Origin: Caulobacter vibrioides
GTDB lineage: Bacteria > Pseudomonadota > Alphaproteobacteria > Caulobacterales > Caulobacteraceae
Direction: 5' to 3'
DNA: 64,000 bases
Assembly: GCA_001449105.1 (NCBI GenBank)
Contig: LNIY01000128.1
Location: forward strand, 1-64,000
Shown here: positions 8,414 through 16,933 of the stretch, in pieces
How positions within the stretch are numbered: position 1 is the first letter of the stretch
Layout: each line of letters starts with the position of its first letter
Notes under the pieces: generated by a model
What the model was told of the DNA's origin: nothing
The model's input: only the letters and a program-made list of their open reading frames with translations
Database searches by the model: none
Made by a program: the position numbers and the translations under genes

Positions 8414-9015
8414 CCGACCCGCTTCATGCCGATGATCTGGATCGGCGCCTTCAGCATCTCGTCCTTCATCGCCTCGGTATAGGCCGGACCGCCCGTGGGC
8501 ATGGCCAGGATCTTCTTCACGATCGGCAGGCCCTCGACCACCGTGCCGAAGGCGGCGAAGCCCTGGTTGTCGCCTTTGGCGCCCGGGTGGGCGTCGAGAT
8601 ACGGCATGGCGCTGGCGCAGATGAAGAAGTCGGCCGTGGCCGTGCCCGGCGCGTTGCGGGCCAGCGAGATCGTGCCCGGCTTGTGGCGCAGGCCGGTCTT
8701 GGCGGTGCTCTCATGGGCGATGGGGGCGAAGCGGCGGCCGCGCGCCGGCGGCGCGCCCTGGATCGAGCCCGCGCCCTTCACGCCCTTGGTGCGCGAGGCC
8801 CGATAGAAGGTCCCGCCGTCATACTTCTTGCCGTCGACATAGCGCAGGAAGTTGGCCGAGGTGATCGGGGCCTTCTTGTCCTCCAGCTCGACGATGATCG
8901 TGCCGGCGCTGGTCTGGATCGCCACGCGCGGCTTGGCGGCGGCGAGGGCCAGGCCGGGGCTCGCGATCACAAGGCCGGCGGCGCCGATCAGGGTGCGGCG
9001 GGCGATGTCGGTCAT
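8410..9015 (-). CDS. Exported cyclophilin-type peptidyl-prolyl isomerase
   Basis: The 201-residue protein has a Tat-like or Sec signal ([21 protein letters not shown]) followed by a cyclophilin domain: [42 protein letters not shown] and [17 protein letters not shown]. It should catalyse cis-trans proline isomerisation in the periplasm. The ATG at 9015 has AGGAAG upstream. A longer frame exists, but its N-terminus reads through the repeat element at 9041 and is rejected. Confidence 0.86.
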   Translation of the reverse strand: MTDIARRTLIGAAGLVIASPGLALAAAKPRVAIQTSAGTIIVELEDKKAPITSANFLRYVDGKKYDGGTFYRASRTKGVKGAGSIQGAPPARGRRFAPIAHESTAKTGLRHKPGTISLARNAPGTATADFFICASAMPYLDAHPGAKGDNQGFAAFGTVVEGLPIVKKILAMPTGGPAYTEAMKDEMLKAPIQIIGMKRVG

Positions 9016-9040
9016 GCTGACTTCCTGACTTGTGGTGCGT

Positions 9041-9164
9041 GATCCTCGTCCTTCGACAAGCTCAGGATGAGGATCAAGGCAAGGGCTTTGAAGGCGGAAC
9101 ATCCGCCGGCCTGCATGAGGCCGGTATCAGAAACCTCATCCTGAGCCTGTCGAAGGACGAGGTT
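9041..9164. repeat. Inverted pair of intergenic palindromic repeats
   Basis: A copy of the CTTCGACAAGCTCAGGATGA element (9041-9075) and a nearly identical copy in the opposite orientation (9132-9164) lie between the cyclophilin and hydantoinase genes, with about 55 bases between them. The element is a well-known dispersed repeat of alphaproteobacterial genomes. The pair can form a long stem and may terminate or protect the 3' end of the hydantoinase transcript. Confidence 0.8.
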
Positions 9165-9171
9165 TCGCGGC

Positions 9172-12100
9172 TCAAACGGCGCCCCAGCCCCCGCCCCCCG
9201 GCGTTTCTATGACCACGCGATCGCCGGCCGCGACCTGCGCCTCGTCGGTCGCCGCCAGGGACTGCACCGTCCCATCCGCCCGCTCGATCCGCGCCTTGCC
9301 CAGCGCCCCGCTGCCCCCGCCATGCAGGCCGAACGGCGGCACGCGGCGGCGGTTGGAAAGCAGGGTGACGGTCATCGGCTCGCGGAAGCCGATGGTGCGC
9401 ACCACCCCGTCGCCGCCACGATGCTGACCGGCCCCGCCCGAGCCGCGCCGGATCGAGAAGGCCTCGACCCGCACCGGATAGCGGGTCTCCAGCACCTCGG
9501 GATCGGTCAGGCGGCTGTTGGTCATGTGGGTCTGAACGGCGTCCGCGCCGTCGAAGTCCGGTCCCGCGCCTGCCCCGCCGCAGATGGTCTCGTAGTACTG
9601 CCGTCGCTCGTCGCCGAAGGTGAAGTTGTTCATCGTGCCCTGCGCGGCCGCCATCACGCCGAGCGCGCCGTAGAGGGCGTCGACCACCACCTGGCTGGTC
9701 TCGACATTGCCCGCCACCACCGCCGCCGGATAGCGCGGCTTCAGCATCGAGCCCTCGGGAATGACCAGCTCGACCGGCCGTAGGCAGCCGTCGTTCATCG
9801 GGATTTCGTCGTCCACCAGCGTGCGGAAAACGTACAGCGCCGCCGCCCGGCAGATCGAGGCCGGAGCGTTGAAGTTGGTCGGAACCTGGTCGCTGGTGCC
9901 GGTGAAGTCCACGCGGGCGGTGCGCGCGGCCTGGTCGACCGTGATCGCCACCTTCACCACGCTGCCGTCGTCGAGCTCGTAGGCGAAGACGCCGTCCGAC
10001 AGTCCGGCCAGCACCCGGCGCACGGCCTCCTCGGCGTTGTCCTGCACGTGGGCCATGTAGGCCTCGACCACGTCCTGGCCGAACTCGGCGACAAGGCCGG
10101 TCAGGCTTTCGGCGCCGCGCGCGCAGGCGGCGACCTGGGCCTTGAGGTCGCCGATGTTCTGGTCGGGATTGCGGGCCGGCCACCTGCCCGAAGCCAGCAG
10201 GGCGCGGGTCTCGGCCTCAAGGAACCGGCCGCCCTCGACCAGCAGGAAGTTCTCGATGAGCACCCCCTCCTCCTCGACCGTCTTACTGCCTGGCGGCATC
10301 GAGCCCGGGGTGATGCCGCCGATGTCGCCCTGGTGGCCACGCGCGGCGACGTAGAACAGCAAGGCCTGGTTCGCGTCGAACACCGGCATGACCACCGTCA
10401 CGTCCGGCAGGTGGGTGCCGCCGGCATAGGGCGCGTTCAGCATGTAGACGTCGCCGGGCTTCATGCCGCGGCCGTCGGCGCCGCGCGCGTCGCGGATCGC
10501 CCGCACGCTGTCGCCCATCGAGCCCAGATGCACCGGCATGTGCGGGGCGTTGGCGATCAGGTTGCCGTCGCGGTCGAACAGGGCGCAGGAGAAGTCGAGC
10601 CGCTCCTTGATGTTCACCGAATAGGCGGTGTTCTGCAGGGCGAAGCCCATCTCCTCGGCCACGGCCATGAAGAGGTTGTTGAACACCTCCAGCATCACCG
10701 GATCGGCTTCCGTACCGGCCGCGCGACGGGGCGCCAGGACCTCGACGCGGTCGAGGATCAGGTTGTGGTGTGCGTCGACGCGGGCGCGCCAGCCGGGCTC
10801 GACCACGGTGGTGCCGGTGGCCTCGCGGATGATCGCCGGCCCCGCCACCTCGGCGCCGACCGCCAGGCCCGCGCGATCCAGCACCGGCGTGTCGTAGGCT
10901 TGCCCGGCCAAACGCGCGGGTACGGTGGCCAGCACCCCGCCCTGCCCGCCTTCACCGGCGCCCAGGTCGGGCGCGGCGCCGGCGTCGGCATGGCCGATCG
11001 CCTCGACGCTCAGGGTCTCGACCACCAGCGGCGTCGCCGGCGAGACGAAGCCGAAGCGTCGCTGGTGCAGGTTCTCGAAGGCGGCCTTCACGCCGGCCGG
11101 ATCCGTCAGCGGCACCCGCAGCGGCGTGTCCGTGCCGGCGTATTTCACCAGCAGGGCCGCCTCGGTCTCGACCGTCACCAGCGGCGCGTCCTGGGCGCGC
11201 AGGGCGGCTTCGGCCTCAGCGGCCAGGGCCGCGGCGCGGGACGGCAGCACCTCCGCCGCCTCGTCCAGGCGCAGCTCCACCGTCGCCTCACGCAGCAGAC
11301 GCAGGTCGGCCAGGCCCATGCCATAGGCGCTGAGCACCCCGGCGAACGGGTGGATCATCACCGTCTTCATGCTCAGCGCATCGGCCACCAGACAGGCGTG
11401 CTGCCCGCCCGCCCCGCCGAAACAGGCCAGGACATAGCGGGTGACGTCGTAGCCCCGCTGGATGGATATCTGGCGCACGGCTTTCGCCATGTTCTCGACG
11501 GCGATCGTCAGGAAACCCTCGGCGATCTCGGCCGGTGTCATCGTCCTGCCGGTGGCGGCCGCGATCTCGGCGGCCTGGGCCTCGAAGCGTTCGACCACCA
11601 CGTCGCGGTCCAGCGGCTGGTCGGCGTTGGGGCCGAAGACGTGCGGGAAGAACTGCGGCTGCAGCTTGCCCAGCATGACGTTGCAGTCGGTCACCGTCAG
11701 CGGTCCGCCGCGCCGGTAGCAGGCAGGGCCGGGATTGGCCCCGGCCGAGGCCGGCCCCACCCGCAGCCGCGCGCCGTCGAACGAACAGATCGAACCGCCG
11801 CCCGCCGCCACGGTGTGGATGTTCATCATCGGCGCGCGCATCCGCACCCCGGCCACCACCGTCTCGTAGGCCCGCTCGTACTCGCCGGCATAGTGGCAGA
11901 CGTCGGTCGAGGTGCCGCCCATGTCGAAGCCGATGACGCGGTTGAAACCCGCCTGGGCCGCGGTCTTGGCCATGCCCACCACCCCGCCGGCCGGGCCCGA
12001 CAGGATCGCGTCCTTGCCGCGGAAGGCGCGGGCGTCGGTCAGGCCGCCGTTCGACTGCATGAAGAACAGCCGCGTCTCCTCGCCCAGCCGCGAGGCCACC

Positions 12101-12777
12101 TGGTCGACATAGCGGCGCAGGATCGGCGACAGGTAGGCGTCGACCACCGCCGTGTCGCCCCGCCCCACCAGCTTCATCAGCGGGCTGACCTCATGGCTGG
12201 CCGAAACCTGCGTGAAGCCGACCTCGCGGGCGATGGCGGCCACGCGCGCCTCGTGATCGGTGAAGCGGAAGCCGTGCAGCAGGACGATCGCCACCGCGCG
12301 GAAGCCGGCGTCGTAGGCGGCCCGCAGCCCTTCGCGGGCGGCGGCCTCGTCGAGCGGCCGCACGACCTCGCCGTCGACGCCGATGCGCTCGTCGATCTCG
12401 ACGACGCGGATGTAGAGGGCCTCGGGCTTGACGATGTTGCGGTCGAACAGCTTGGGCCTGGCCTGCTGACCGATGCGCAGGGCGTCGGCATGGCCCTTGG
12501 TGATCGCCAGCAGCGTCGGCTCGCCCTTGCGTTCCAGCAGGGCGTTGGTGGCCACCGTGGTGCCCATCTTCACCGCCTCGACAATCCCGCCGCCGCCCTG
12601 GTCGAGCAGGGCGCGAACCCCGGCCACGGCGGCGTCCTCGTACTGCTCGGGATTCTCCGACAGCAGCTTGTGGGTGACCAGGCGTCCGTCGGGCCGGCGG
12701 GCGACGATGTCGGTGAAGGTGCCGCCGCGATCGATCCAGAATTCCCAGCCGGTCGCGCGCGGATCGTCGATGGTCAT
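9172..12777 (-). CDS. 5-oxoprolinase-type hydantoinase (fused HyuA and HyuB)
   Basis: The 1201-residue protein fuses the two hydantoinase modules. The N-terminal HyuA part (about 1-690) starts with [12 protein letters not shown] and includes [19 protein letters not shown] and [13 protein letters not shown], marking the ATP-binding acetate-kinase-like fold. The C-terminal HyuB part (about 700-1201) has [44 protein letters not shown] sequence and ends with a glycine-rich stretch ([11 protein letters not shown]). The length matches eukaryote-like ATP-dependent 5-oxoprolinase, which converts 5-oxoproline to glutamate. Related acetone or hydantoin enzymes are usually split into subunits. It appears monocistronic, with repeats downstream. 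Confidence 0.87.
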   Translation of the reverse strand: MTIDDPRATGWEFWIDRGGTFTDIVARRPDGRLVTHKLLSENPEQYEDAAVAGVRALLDQGGGGIVEAVKMGTTVATNALLERKGEPTLLAITKGHADALRIGQQARPKLFDRNIVKPEALYIRVVEIDERIGVDGEVVRPLDEAAAREGLRAAYDAGFRAVAIVLLHGFRFTDHEARVAAIAREVGFTQVSASHEVSPLMKLVGRGDTAVVDAYLSPILRRYVDQVASRLGEETRLFFMQSNGGLTDARAFRGKDAILSGPAGGVVGMAKTAAQAGFNRVIGFDMGGTSTDVCHYAGEYERAYETVVAGVRMRAPMMNIHTVAAGGGSICSFDGARLRVGPASAGANPGPACYRRGGPLTVTDCNVMLGKLQPQFFPHVFGPNADQPLDRDVVVERFEAQAAEIAAATGRTMTPAEIAEGFLTIAVENMAKAVRQISIQRGYDVTRYVLACFGGAGGQHACLVADALSMKTVMIHPFAGVLSAYGMGLADLRLLREATVELRLDEAAEVLPSRAAALAAEAEAALRAQDAPLVTVETEAALLVKYAGTDTPLRVPLTDPAGVKAAFENLHQRRFGFVSPATPLVVETLSVEAIGHADAGAAPDLGAGEGGQGGVLATVPARLAGQAYDTPVLDRAGLAVGAEVAGPAIIREATGTTVVEPGWRARVDAHHNLILDRVEVLAPRRAAGTEADPVMLEVFNNLFMAVAEEMGFALQNTAYSVNIKERLDFSCALFDRDGNLIANAPHMPVHLGSMGDSVRAIRDARGADGRGMKPGDVYMLNAPYAGGTHLPDVTVVMPVFDANQALLFYVAARGHQGDIGGITPGSMPPGSKTVEEEGVLIENFLLVEGGRFLEAETRALLASGRWPARNPDQNIGDLKAQVAACARGAESLTGLVAEFGQDVVEAYMAHVQDNAEEAVRRVLAGLSDGVFAYELDDGSVVKVAITVDQAARTARVDFTGTSDQVPTNFNAPASICRAAALYVFRTLVDDEIPMNDGCLRPVELVIPEGSMLKPRYPAAVVAGNVETSQVVVDALYGALGVMAAAQGTMNNFTFGDERRQYYETICGGAGAGPDFDGADAVQTHMTNSRLTDPEVLETRYPVRVEAFSIRRGSGGAGQHRGGDGVVRTIGFREPMTVTLLSNRRRVPPFGLHGGGSGALGKARIERADGTVQSLAATDEAQVAAGDRVVIETPGGGGWGAV

Positions 12778-12835
12778 GGGGCGGGAGACTCCGGAACGTT
12801 CGTCCCGTGAATAGCTCCCGCCCCCGCCTACGTCA

Positions 12836-13411
12836 TTACCTGAAGAGGCCCAGCAGGCTGGCGATCCCCCACAGGCCCAGCCCCAGGAAGATCAGCGCCG
12901 CGCCAATGCGCACGTACTTCAGCGGCACGATCTTGGTCGCCGCCTCGCCCAGGTACACGGCCGGCACGTTGGCCAGCATCATGCCCAGGGTCGTGCCGGC
13001 GGCCACCAGGGTCACGTTGTGGAACTGGGCGCCCAGGGCCACCGTCGCGATCTGCGTCTTGTCGCCCATCTCGACCAGGAAGAAGGCGATGGCCGTGGTG
13101 GCGAACACGCCGTAGCGGCCGACCGCGCCGCCCTCCTCGTCGTCGGCCTTGTCCGGGATCAGCGCCCACGCTGCCATGGCGATGAACGAGATGGCGATCA
13201 GCCACTGGAACCAGGCGCCTTGCAGATACTGGGCGACCAGCGAGCCGGCGAGCGCCGCCAGGGCGTGGTTCAGCAGGGTGGCGACCAGGATGCCCAGGAT
13301 GATCGGGACCGGCTTCTTGAACCGCGTGGCCAGGATGATGGCCAGCAGCTGGGTCTTGTCGCCGATTTCGGCGATGGCCACGACCAGGGTCGAGACGAGC
13401 AGGGATTCCAT
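12836..13411 (-). CDS. TMEM165/GDT1-family manganese exporter
   Basis: The 191-residue protein has six predicted membrane helices arranged as two repeats, each with the family signature: EIGDKTQ near residue 15 and EMGDKTQ near 113. Bacterial members export manganese (and calcium) from the cytoplasm. The ATG at 13411 was chosen because it begins directly in the first helix ([20 protein letters not shown]); the longer frame extends into riboswitch sequence. The yybP-ykoY manganese riboswitch upstream independently supports a role in manganese efflux. Confidence 0.9.
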   Translation of the reverse strand: MESLLVSTLVVAIAEIGDKTQLLAIILATRFKKPVPIILGILVATLLNHALAALAGSLVAQYLQGAWFQWLIAISFIAMAAWALIPDKADDEEGGAVGRYGVFATTAIAFFLVEMGDKTQIATVALGAQFHNVTLVAAGTTLGMMLANVPAVYLGEAATKIVPLKYVRIGAALIFLGLGLWGIASLLGLFR

Positions 13412-13455
13412 TGAAACACCGTTGCGGGGCCGAGCGCAGACAAGACAACAGCGAC

Positions 13456-13625
13456 CGTTTCCCCGCCCAGCCCGGACGGGAAACGACGCCATTGGTCTCG
13501 CCAAGAAAGCTGTCGGTGCTTCCTTCGCCCGCGCCATGGCTCTTCCCTCGAAAGGCAAGAAAACCAAGTATGTTGACGGCGGGCCCCGCTGATAGGCGCG
13601 GGCGGCTACTCCCCAAGGGATGCGG
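13456..13625 (-). ncRNA. yybP-ykoY manganese riboswitch with expression-platform hairpin
   Basis: Read on the minus strand, the leader contains the three hallmark elements of this riboswitch in order: CTTGGGGAGTAGCC (about 13617-13604), CGTCAACATAC (13578-13568) and GGCGAGACCA (13502-13493), whose end can pair with the 5' CTTGG to close helix P1. A further stem, CGTTTCCC (13456-13463) with GGGAAACG (13478-13485), lies between the aptamer and the start codon at 13411. It could be the expression platform. Manganese binding would raise expression of the exporter. The exact boundaries are approximate. Confidence 0.85.
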
Positions 13626-13722
13626 GCGTGTACCCAGATTGGCCGGCGGGATCAAGCAGAGAGCCGTTCGCAACTTTGCGCCTGCCCGTCAGACGAGGAG
13701 GCGCAGCCCTCTCAGCGGCCCT

Positions 13723-14235
13723 TCATTCCTTGGCCCGGCCCGCCCAAAGGGCCCGCAACGCCGCATGGGAGTCCGGTCCGCCGCAGGCTTCCCGCGCACT
13801 CTCCCCCTCGACGCCCAGCGCGATGACCGCCCCGCAGTGAGCGTTCTGCGCGGCGGTCGCGGGCGAGACGTCGTAGCGCGGGACGAAGATCGTGGACACG
13901 CGGCCAGGCTTGCCGTTCAGCCCCGCGATATAGGTGGTGATCGGCGTCGAGCCGCGCTGGCTGGTGGCCTTGCGCTGCAGGGCGTCGGCCAGCTTGTCGT
14001 CGATCGGCGCGCCGCCGATGCCGTAGCGGTGGGCCAGGGAAAGGCTCATCTGAGCCACGGCGTCGCCCTGTTCGGCGCGCGCCTGAAGCACCGATGGCGG
14101 CTCGCTCAGCGCCGCTCTCAGCGGCGTGAAATCCCGTGGGGCGGCGGGAAGGTGAGCACAGGCGCCAAGCCCCAGGCCCAGAAGGCCGATCGCGCCGAAG
14201 CGGCGAGCGGCGGCCGGCAGGTGTGGGCGGCGCAT
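13723..14235 (-). CDS. Lipoprotein with a Sel1-like segment, function unknown
   Basis: The 170-residue product starts with a lipoprotein signal whose lipobox is LGAC at about residues 23-26. A single Sel1-like helical stretch (AEQGDAVAQMSLSLAHRYGIGG, about 54-75) follows, then a region with no motif I recognise. It should be anchored in a membrane facing the periplasm. GAGGAGG lies 6 bases upstream of the ATG. It is immediately downstream of the TolC gene in the same orientation (21-base gap) and could belong to the end of the RTX operon, although nothing else links it. Confidence 0.65.
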   Translation of the reverse strand: MRRPHLPAAARRFGAIGLLGLGLGACAHLPAAPRDFTPLRAALSEPPSVLQARAEQGDAVAQMSLSLAHRYGIGGAPIDDKLADALQRKATSQRGSTPITTYIAGLNGKPGRVSTIFVPRYDVSPATAAQNAHCGAVIALGVEGESAREACGGPDSHAALRALWAGRAKE

Positions 14236-14256
14236 GGCGACCTCCTCGTCAGAACC

Positions 14257-15810
14257 CTAGCGTCGGTCGCTCGCGGGAAGCGGCGGCGGCGCAGACGTCG
14301 CGATGGGACGAACCACCTCCGGCGAGGCCGGCGCCATCTCGGCCCGCCCCCTTCCCGCATCGGGAATCGCCAGCGGATCGCGGCCGTCGCGACCGGTCCG
14401 ATCGAGCGCCACGATCAGGCCCTCCCATGGCGAGACGCCCTTGCGACCGACCTCCCGCAGATGGGCCGACGGATCGTAGAGGCCGGCGCCGGTCGTCAGC
14501 ACGCCCATCTCCAGCAGGCCCAGTTGCCGTAGCAGGGCCGCCTCGGCGACATAGGCGTCACGGCGAGAGCCCAGCAGCGACAACTGCGCCTCGCGCAGGG
14601 TCTGCTCGGCGATCAGGACATCCAGCGTCGAACGCTGGCCGACCCTGAACTCCTCGCTCATGCCGTCGAAGGCGACCTCGGCGGCGGCGACCTGGGCGGC
14701 CTGCACCTGGATGTTGGCGCGCGCCGCCGCGGCCTGGTTCCAGGCCGACAGGACGTTCTGCACCAGCTGGCGGCGGGCGGCCTCCACGCGCAGCAAGTCC
14801 GCGCCGTTGCGGTTCTGGGCCTCGCGATAGGCCGCCCGGTAGGCGCCGCCGGCGAACAACGGCTTGCTCACCGACACGGTCGCCGTCCAGGCGCTATCCT
14901 GGTCCTGGCTGTAGAAAGGAGCGAATTCGCCCGAGGTCCCATAGGCGGTGCGCGCGGTTACGGTCGGCCGGGTCGCGGTCTTGGCCAGTTGGGCCTGCAG
15001 GCGGCTTTCCTGCTCGGCGAGCCTGGCTTGGGCCAGCTCCGGATTGTCGCGTTCGGCGCGGTCGAGCGCCTCGTCCAGGGTCGCGGGCAGCAGGGGCAGC
15101 GCCGTCTCGGCGTCGAGCTCGCCGGGATACTCCCCGACCAGCGCCGCGTAGGTCGCGCGGCTGGACTGAAGCTGCACCTGGGCGGCGGCGATCTGGGCCA
15201 GCGCGGCCTGGCGCTGGGCCTGGGCCTGGGCCACGTCGGTGCGGGTGACTTCGCCGGCCTCCTGGCGCGCCAGCGTGATGTCGACCTGACGCTCCAGGGC
15301 CTGCAGGTTGCGTCGGCGCACGCTCAGGGCCTGGCTATCGCGCCGCACGTCGGCATAGGCGGCGATCACCTGCAGCAGAAGGTCGCCTTCGGACGCCCGC
15401 AAGGCCGTGCGGCCGCCGCGGATCCGCAGCGCGGCCGCGTCAATCGCGCCACTGGCCTGGCCGCCGCTGTAGAGGGGCTGTTCGAGGATCACCATGGCCT
15501 GGCCCTGGTTCGCCTCCAAGCGACGTCCCACGGTCGGGTCGGCGACCTGGCGCAGGGCCTGGGCGGAGTCGCCGAAGCGGTTGTCGGCATAGTCGGCCGT
15601 CACCCGCATTTCGGCCGACGGACGGACGCCCGAGTGGGCCCGGACATAGGCTTCGTCCAGCGCCCGCAGCTCATAGCGCTGGGCCTGCAGCGACGGGTTG
15701 GTCTGATAGGCGCGCGCCAGGGCGTCGGCGATCCCCTCGGCCCGCGCCGCGGCCGGCGCCGCCGACGCCAGGAGCAGGACGGCCAGGCCCGCGCTCCTGC
15801 GCCGGCTCAT
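14257..15810 (-). CDS. TolC-family outer-membrane channel of the RTX secretion system
   Basis: The 517-residue protein has a signal peptide (cleavage near residue 24, ARA-EG) and two TolC repeats with long coiled-coil regions: IADALARAYQTNPSLQAQRYELRALDE near the start, NVLSAWNQAAAARANIQVQ and STLDVLIAEQTLREAQLSLL in the second half. It begins with the RTX-type I secretion signature rather than the NodT lipoprotein type. It should form the trimeric duct for the adjacent ABC/HlyD exporter. Its ATG overlaps the stop of the preceding gene (ATGA), so it is the last clearly linked gene of the RTX operon. A proline-rich tail (about 490-517) follows the barrel core. Confidence 0.88.
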   Translation of the reverse strand: MSRRRSAGLAVLLLASAAPAAARAEGIADALARAYQTNPSLQAQRYELRALDEAYVRAHSGVRPSAEMRVTADYADNRFGDSAQALRQVADPTVGRRLEANQGQAMVILEQPLYSGGQASGAIDAAALRIRGGRTALRASEGDLLLQVIAAYADVRRDSQALSVRRRNLQALERQVDITLARQEAGEVTRTDVAQAQAQRQAALAQIAAAQVQLQSSRATYAALVGEYPGELDAETALPLLPATLDEALDRAERDNPELAQARLAEQESRLQAQLAKTATRPTVTARTAYGTSGEFAPFYSQDQDSAWTATVSVSKPLFAGGAYRAAYREAQNRNGADLLRVEAARRQLVQNVLSAWNQAAAARANIQVQAAQVAAAEVAFDGMSEEFRVGQRSTLDVLIAEQTLREAQLSLLGSRRDAYVAEAALLRQLGLLEMGVLTTGAGLYDPSAHLREVGRKGVSPWEGLIVALDRTGRDGRDPLAIPDAGRGRAEMAPASPEVVRPIATSAPPPLPASDRR

Positions 15811-16394
15811 CGACGCAGAGCGTCACGCTGGAACGTTTCGCCCTTTCCGTCCTGCGAAGCGCAGCCATTGTAGCGAGCCGCCGCGAGAGCCGCCTCGAAG
15901 CCCTTCATCCGGAAACGTCGCGGCGCGGAGCCGCGATCGGATCGGATGGTGACCGTTCCGGCGCCGGCCAGCTTGTCCCGCGCGATCAGCACCACCCCGC
16001 CGGTCGGGTTGAAAAGATCGTTCGTCGCCAGCGGTTCGCCCCGCGTCGCCAGGGCGGGGAGGTCGTCGCGCCATGCCCTGGGAGGGCCGTTGTCGATGCG
16101 GTACCAGGCGTCGGCGACATCGACCTTGTCGCCCATGTGGAAGCCGAAGACGCCGTCGGCGTAGCTGATGCGCGGGCCGCGCAGCGTCCGCGATAGATAG
16201 AGCCGGCACCGCGCCTGGCCGGTGAAGCCGTCGCGCTCGATGCGCATCTCCCAGCCGCCCAGGTTATAGGCCTTGGTCTTGACCTTGAGGGCGGAGCGCC
16301 GGGGCGCCGCCTCGGCCGGAAGCGGCGACGGCTGCGGCGCGGCGGGCGTGGACAGGCCAAGGACGCCGGCCGCGGCGAGGGAAGTAATCAGCAC
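15807..16394 (-). CDS. Exported protein of unknown family inside the RTX operon
   Basis: The 195-residue product starts at a GTG (the only in-frame start before a stop) and has a hydrophobic N-terminus resembling a signal peptide (ITSLAAAGVLGLSTPAAP). The mature part is beta-rich with two cysteines (ARCRLYLS and YNGCASQDG) that could form a disulphide. I do not recognise the family. It begins 12 bases after the acyltransferase gene and overlaps the TolC start by 4 bases, so it is translated with the secretion genes. A periplasmic accessory, immunity or surface-retention role for the RTX protein is possible but is inference only. Confidence 0.62.
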   Translation of the reverse strand: MLITSLAAAGVLGLSTPAAPQPSPLPAEAAPRRSALKVKTKAYNLGGWEMRIERDGFTGQARCRLYLSRTLRGPRISYADGVFGFHMGDKVDVADAWYRIDNGPPRAWRDDLPALATRGEPLATNDLFNPTGGVVLIARDKLAGAGTVTIRSDRGSAPRRFRMKGFEAALAAARYNGCASQDGKGETFQRDALRR

Positions 16395-16406
16395 GACAAG
16401 GCTATT

Positions 16407-16853
16407 CTAGGCTTGAGGCTCGGGGGGATAGCTCGCCACGACGCGCTGGCCGGAGGCGTCCACGGTGTGGAACCTGAAGGTCTGGCCGGTGAAGACGTTC
16501 AGCGCGAGATCCGCCAGGATTTCGTCCTGGCCGCCGAAGGGAGACACCAGCTCGATCAGCCAGGGGCGATCGCCCGCCTTCCATTCGTCGGCGCGAAGCT
16601 TCTGCCCGCCGGAAAGCAGCCGCTGCTCGGTCTCCTCGGACACGAAGGCCCAGAAGGCCACGGCCGCGGGGCTGTTGGGACCGTTCCAGATACGGAACTG
16701 CTCGAGCAGGATCGCCGGCATGGCGAACCATTCCAGGTCGCCGATGAACAGCTGCTTGTGGGTCGGCGACTGGGTCAGCAGCCAAGTGATCTCACCCAGC
16801 ACCTGGGAAACGGTCTTCTGCGGCGCGGTCTGCGGGTTGGTCCCGTCGGCCAT
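16407..16853 (-). CDS. RTX toxin-activating lysine acyltransferase (HlyC family)
   Basis: The 148-residue protein matches the HlyC family over its whole length: VLGEITWLLTQSPTHKQL near the start, AVAFWAFVSEETEQRL in the middle, and DEWKAGDRPWLIELVSPFG. The expected catalytic histidine is H32 (in SPTHK) and the conserved aspartate is D95 (in AGDRPW). HlyC enzymes transfer a fatty acyl chain from acyl-carrier protein to internal lysines of an RTX protoxin in the cytoplasm before export. The ATG at 16853 has GGAG 9 bases upstream; a TTG three codons earlier is rejected. It lies 80 bases downstream of the RTX gene, the reverse of the usual C-before-A order. Confidence 0.88.
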   Translation of the reverse strand: MADGTNPQTAPQKTVSQVLGEITWLLTQSPTHKQLFIGDLEWFAMPAILLEQFRIWNGPNSPAAVAFWAFVSEETEQRLLSGGQKLRADEWKAGDRPWLIELVSPFGGQDEILADLALNVFTGQTFRFHTVDASGQRVVASYPPEPQA

Positions 16854-16875
16854 GATCTTCAACTCCAGTGGATGT

Positions 16876-16900
16876 CCGGCCCTTCCAGGGGAAGGGCCGG
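16876..16900 (-). terminator. Strong hairpin between the RTX gene and the acyltransferase gene
   Basis: CCGGCCCTTCC (16876-16886) pairs perfectly with GGAAGGGCCGG (16890-16900), giving an 11-bp stem with a 3-base loop. No U-run follows on the minus strand. It lies 33 bases beyond the RTX stop, and may attenuate read-through or protect the long RTX message from 3' decay, as hairpins do in other type I secretion operons. Confidence 0.65.
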
Positions 16901-16933
16901 TATCTTCGGTACAAGGTTGTTAGCAGGAAGGCC

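Noticed and set aside
10048..12810. 920-codon open frame antisense to the hydantoinase
   Set aside because: Same kind of GC-driven shadow with low-complexity composition; the hydantoinase is unambiguous.
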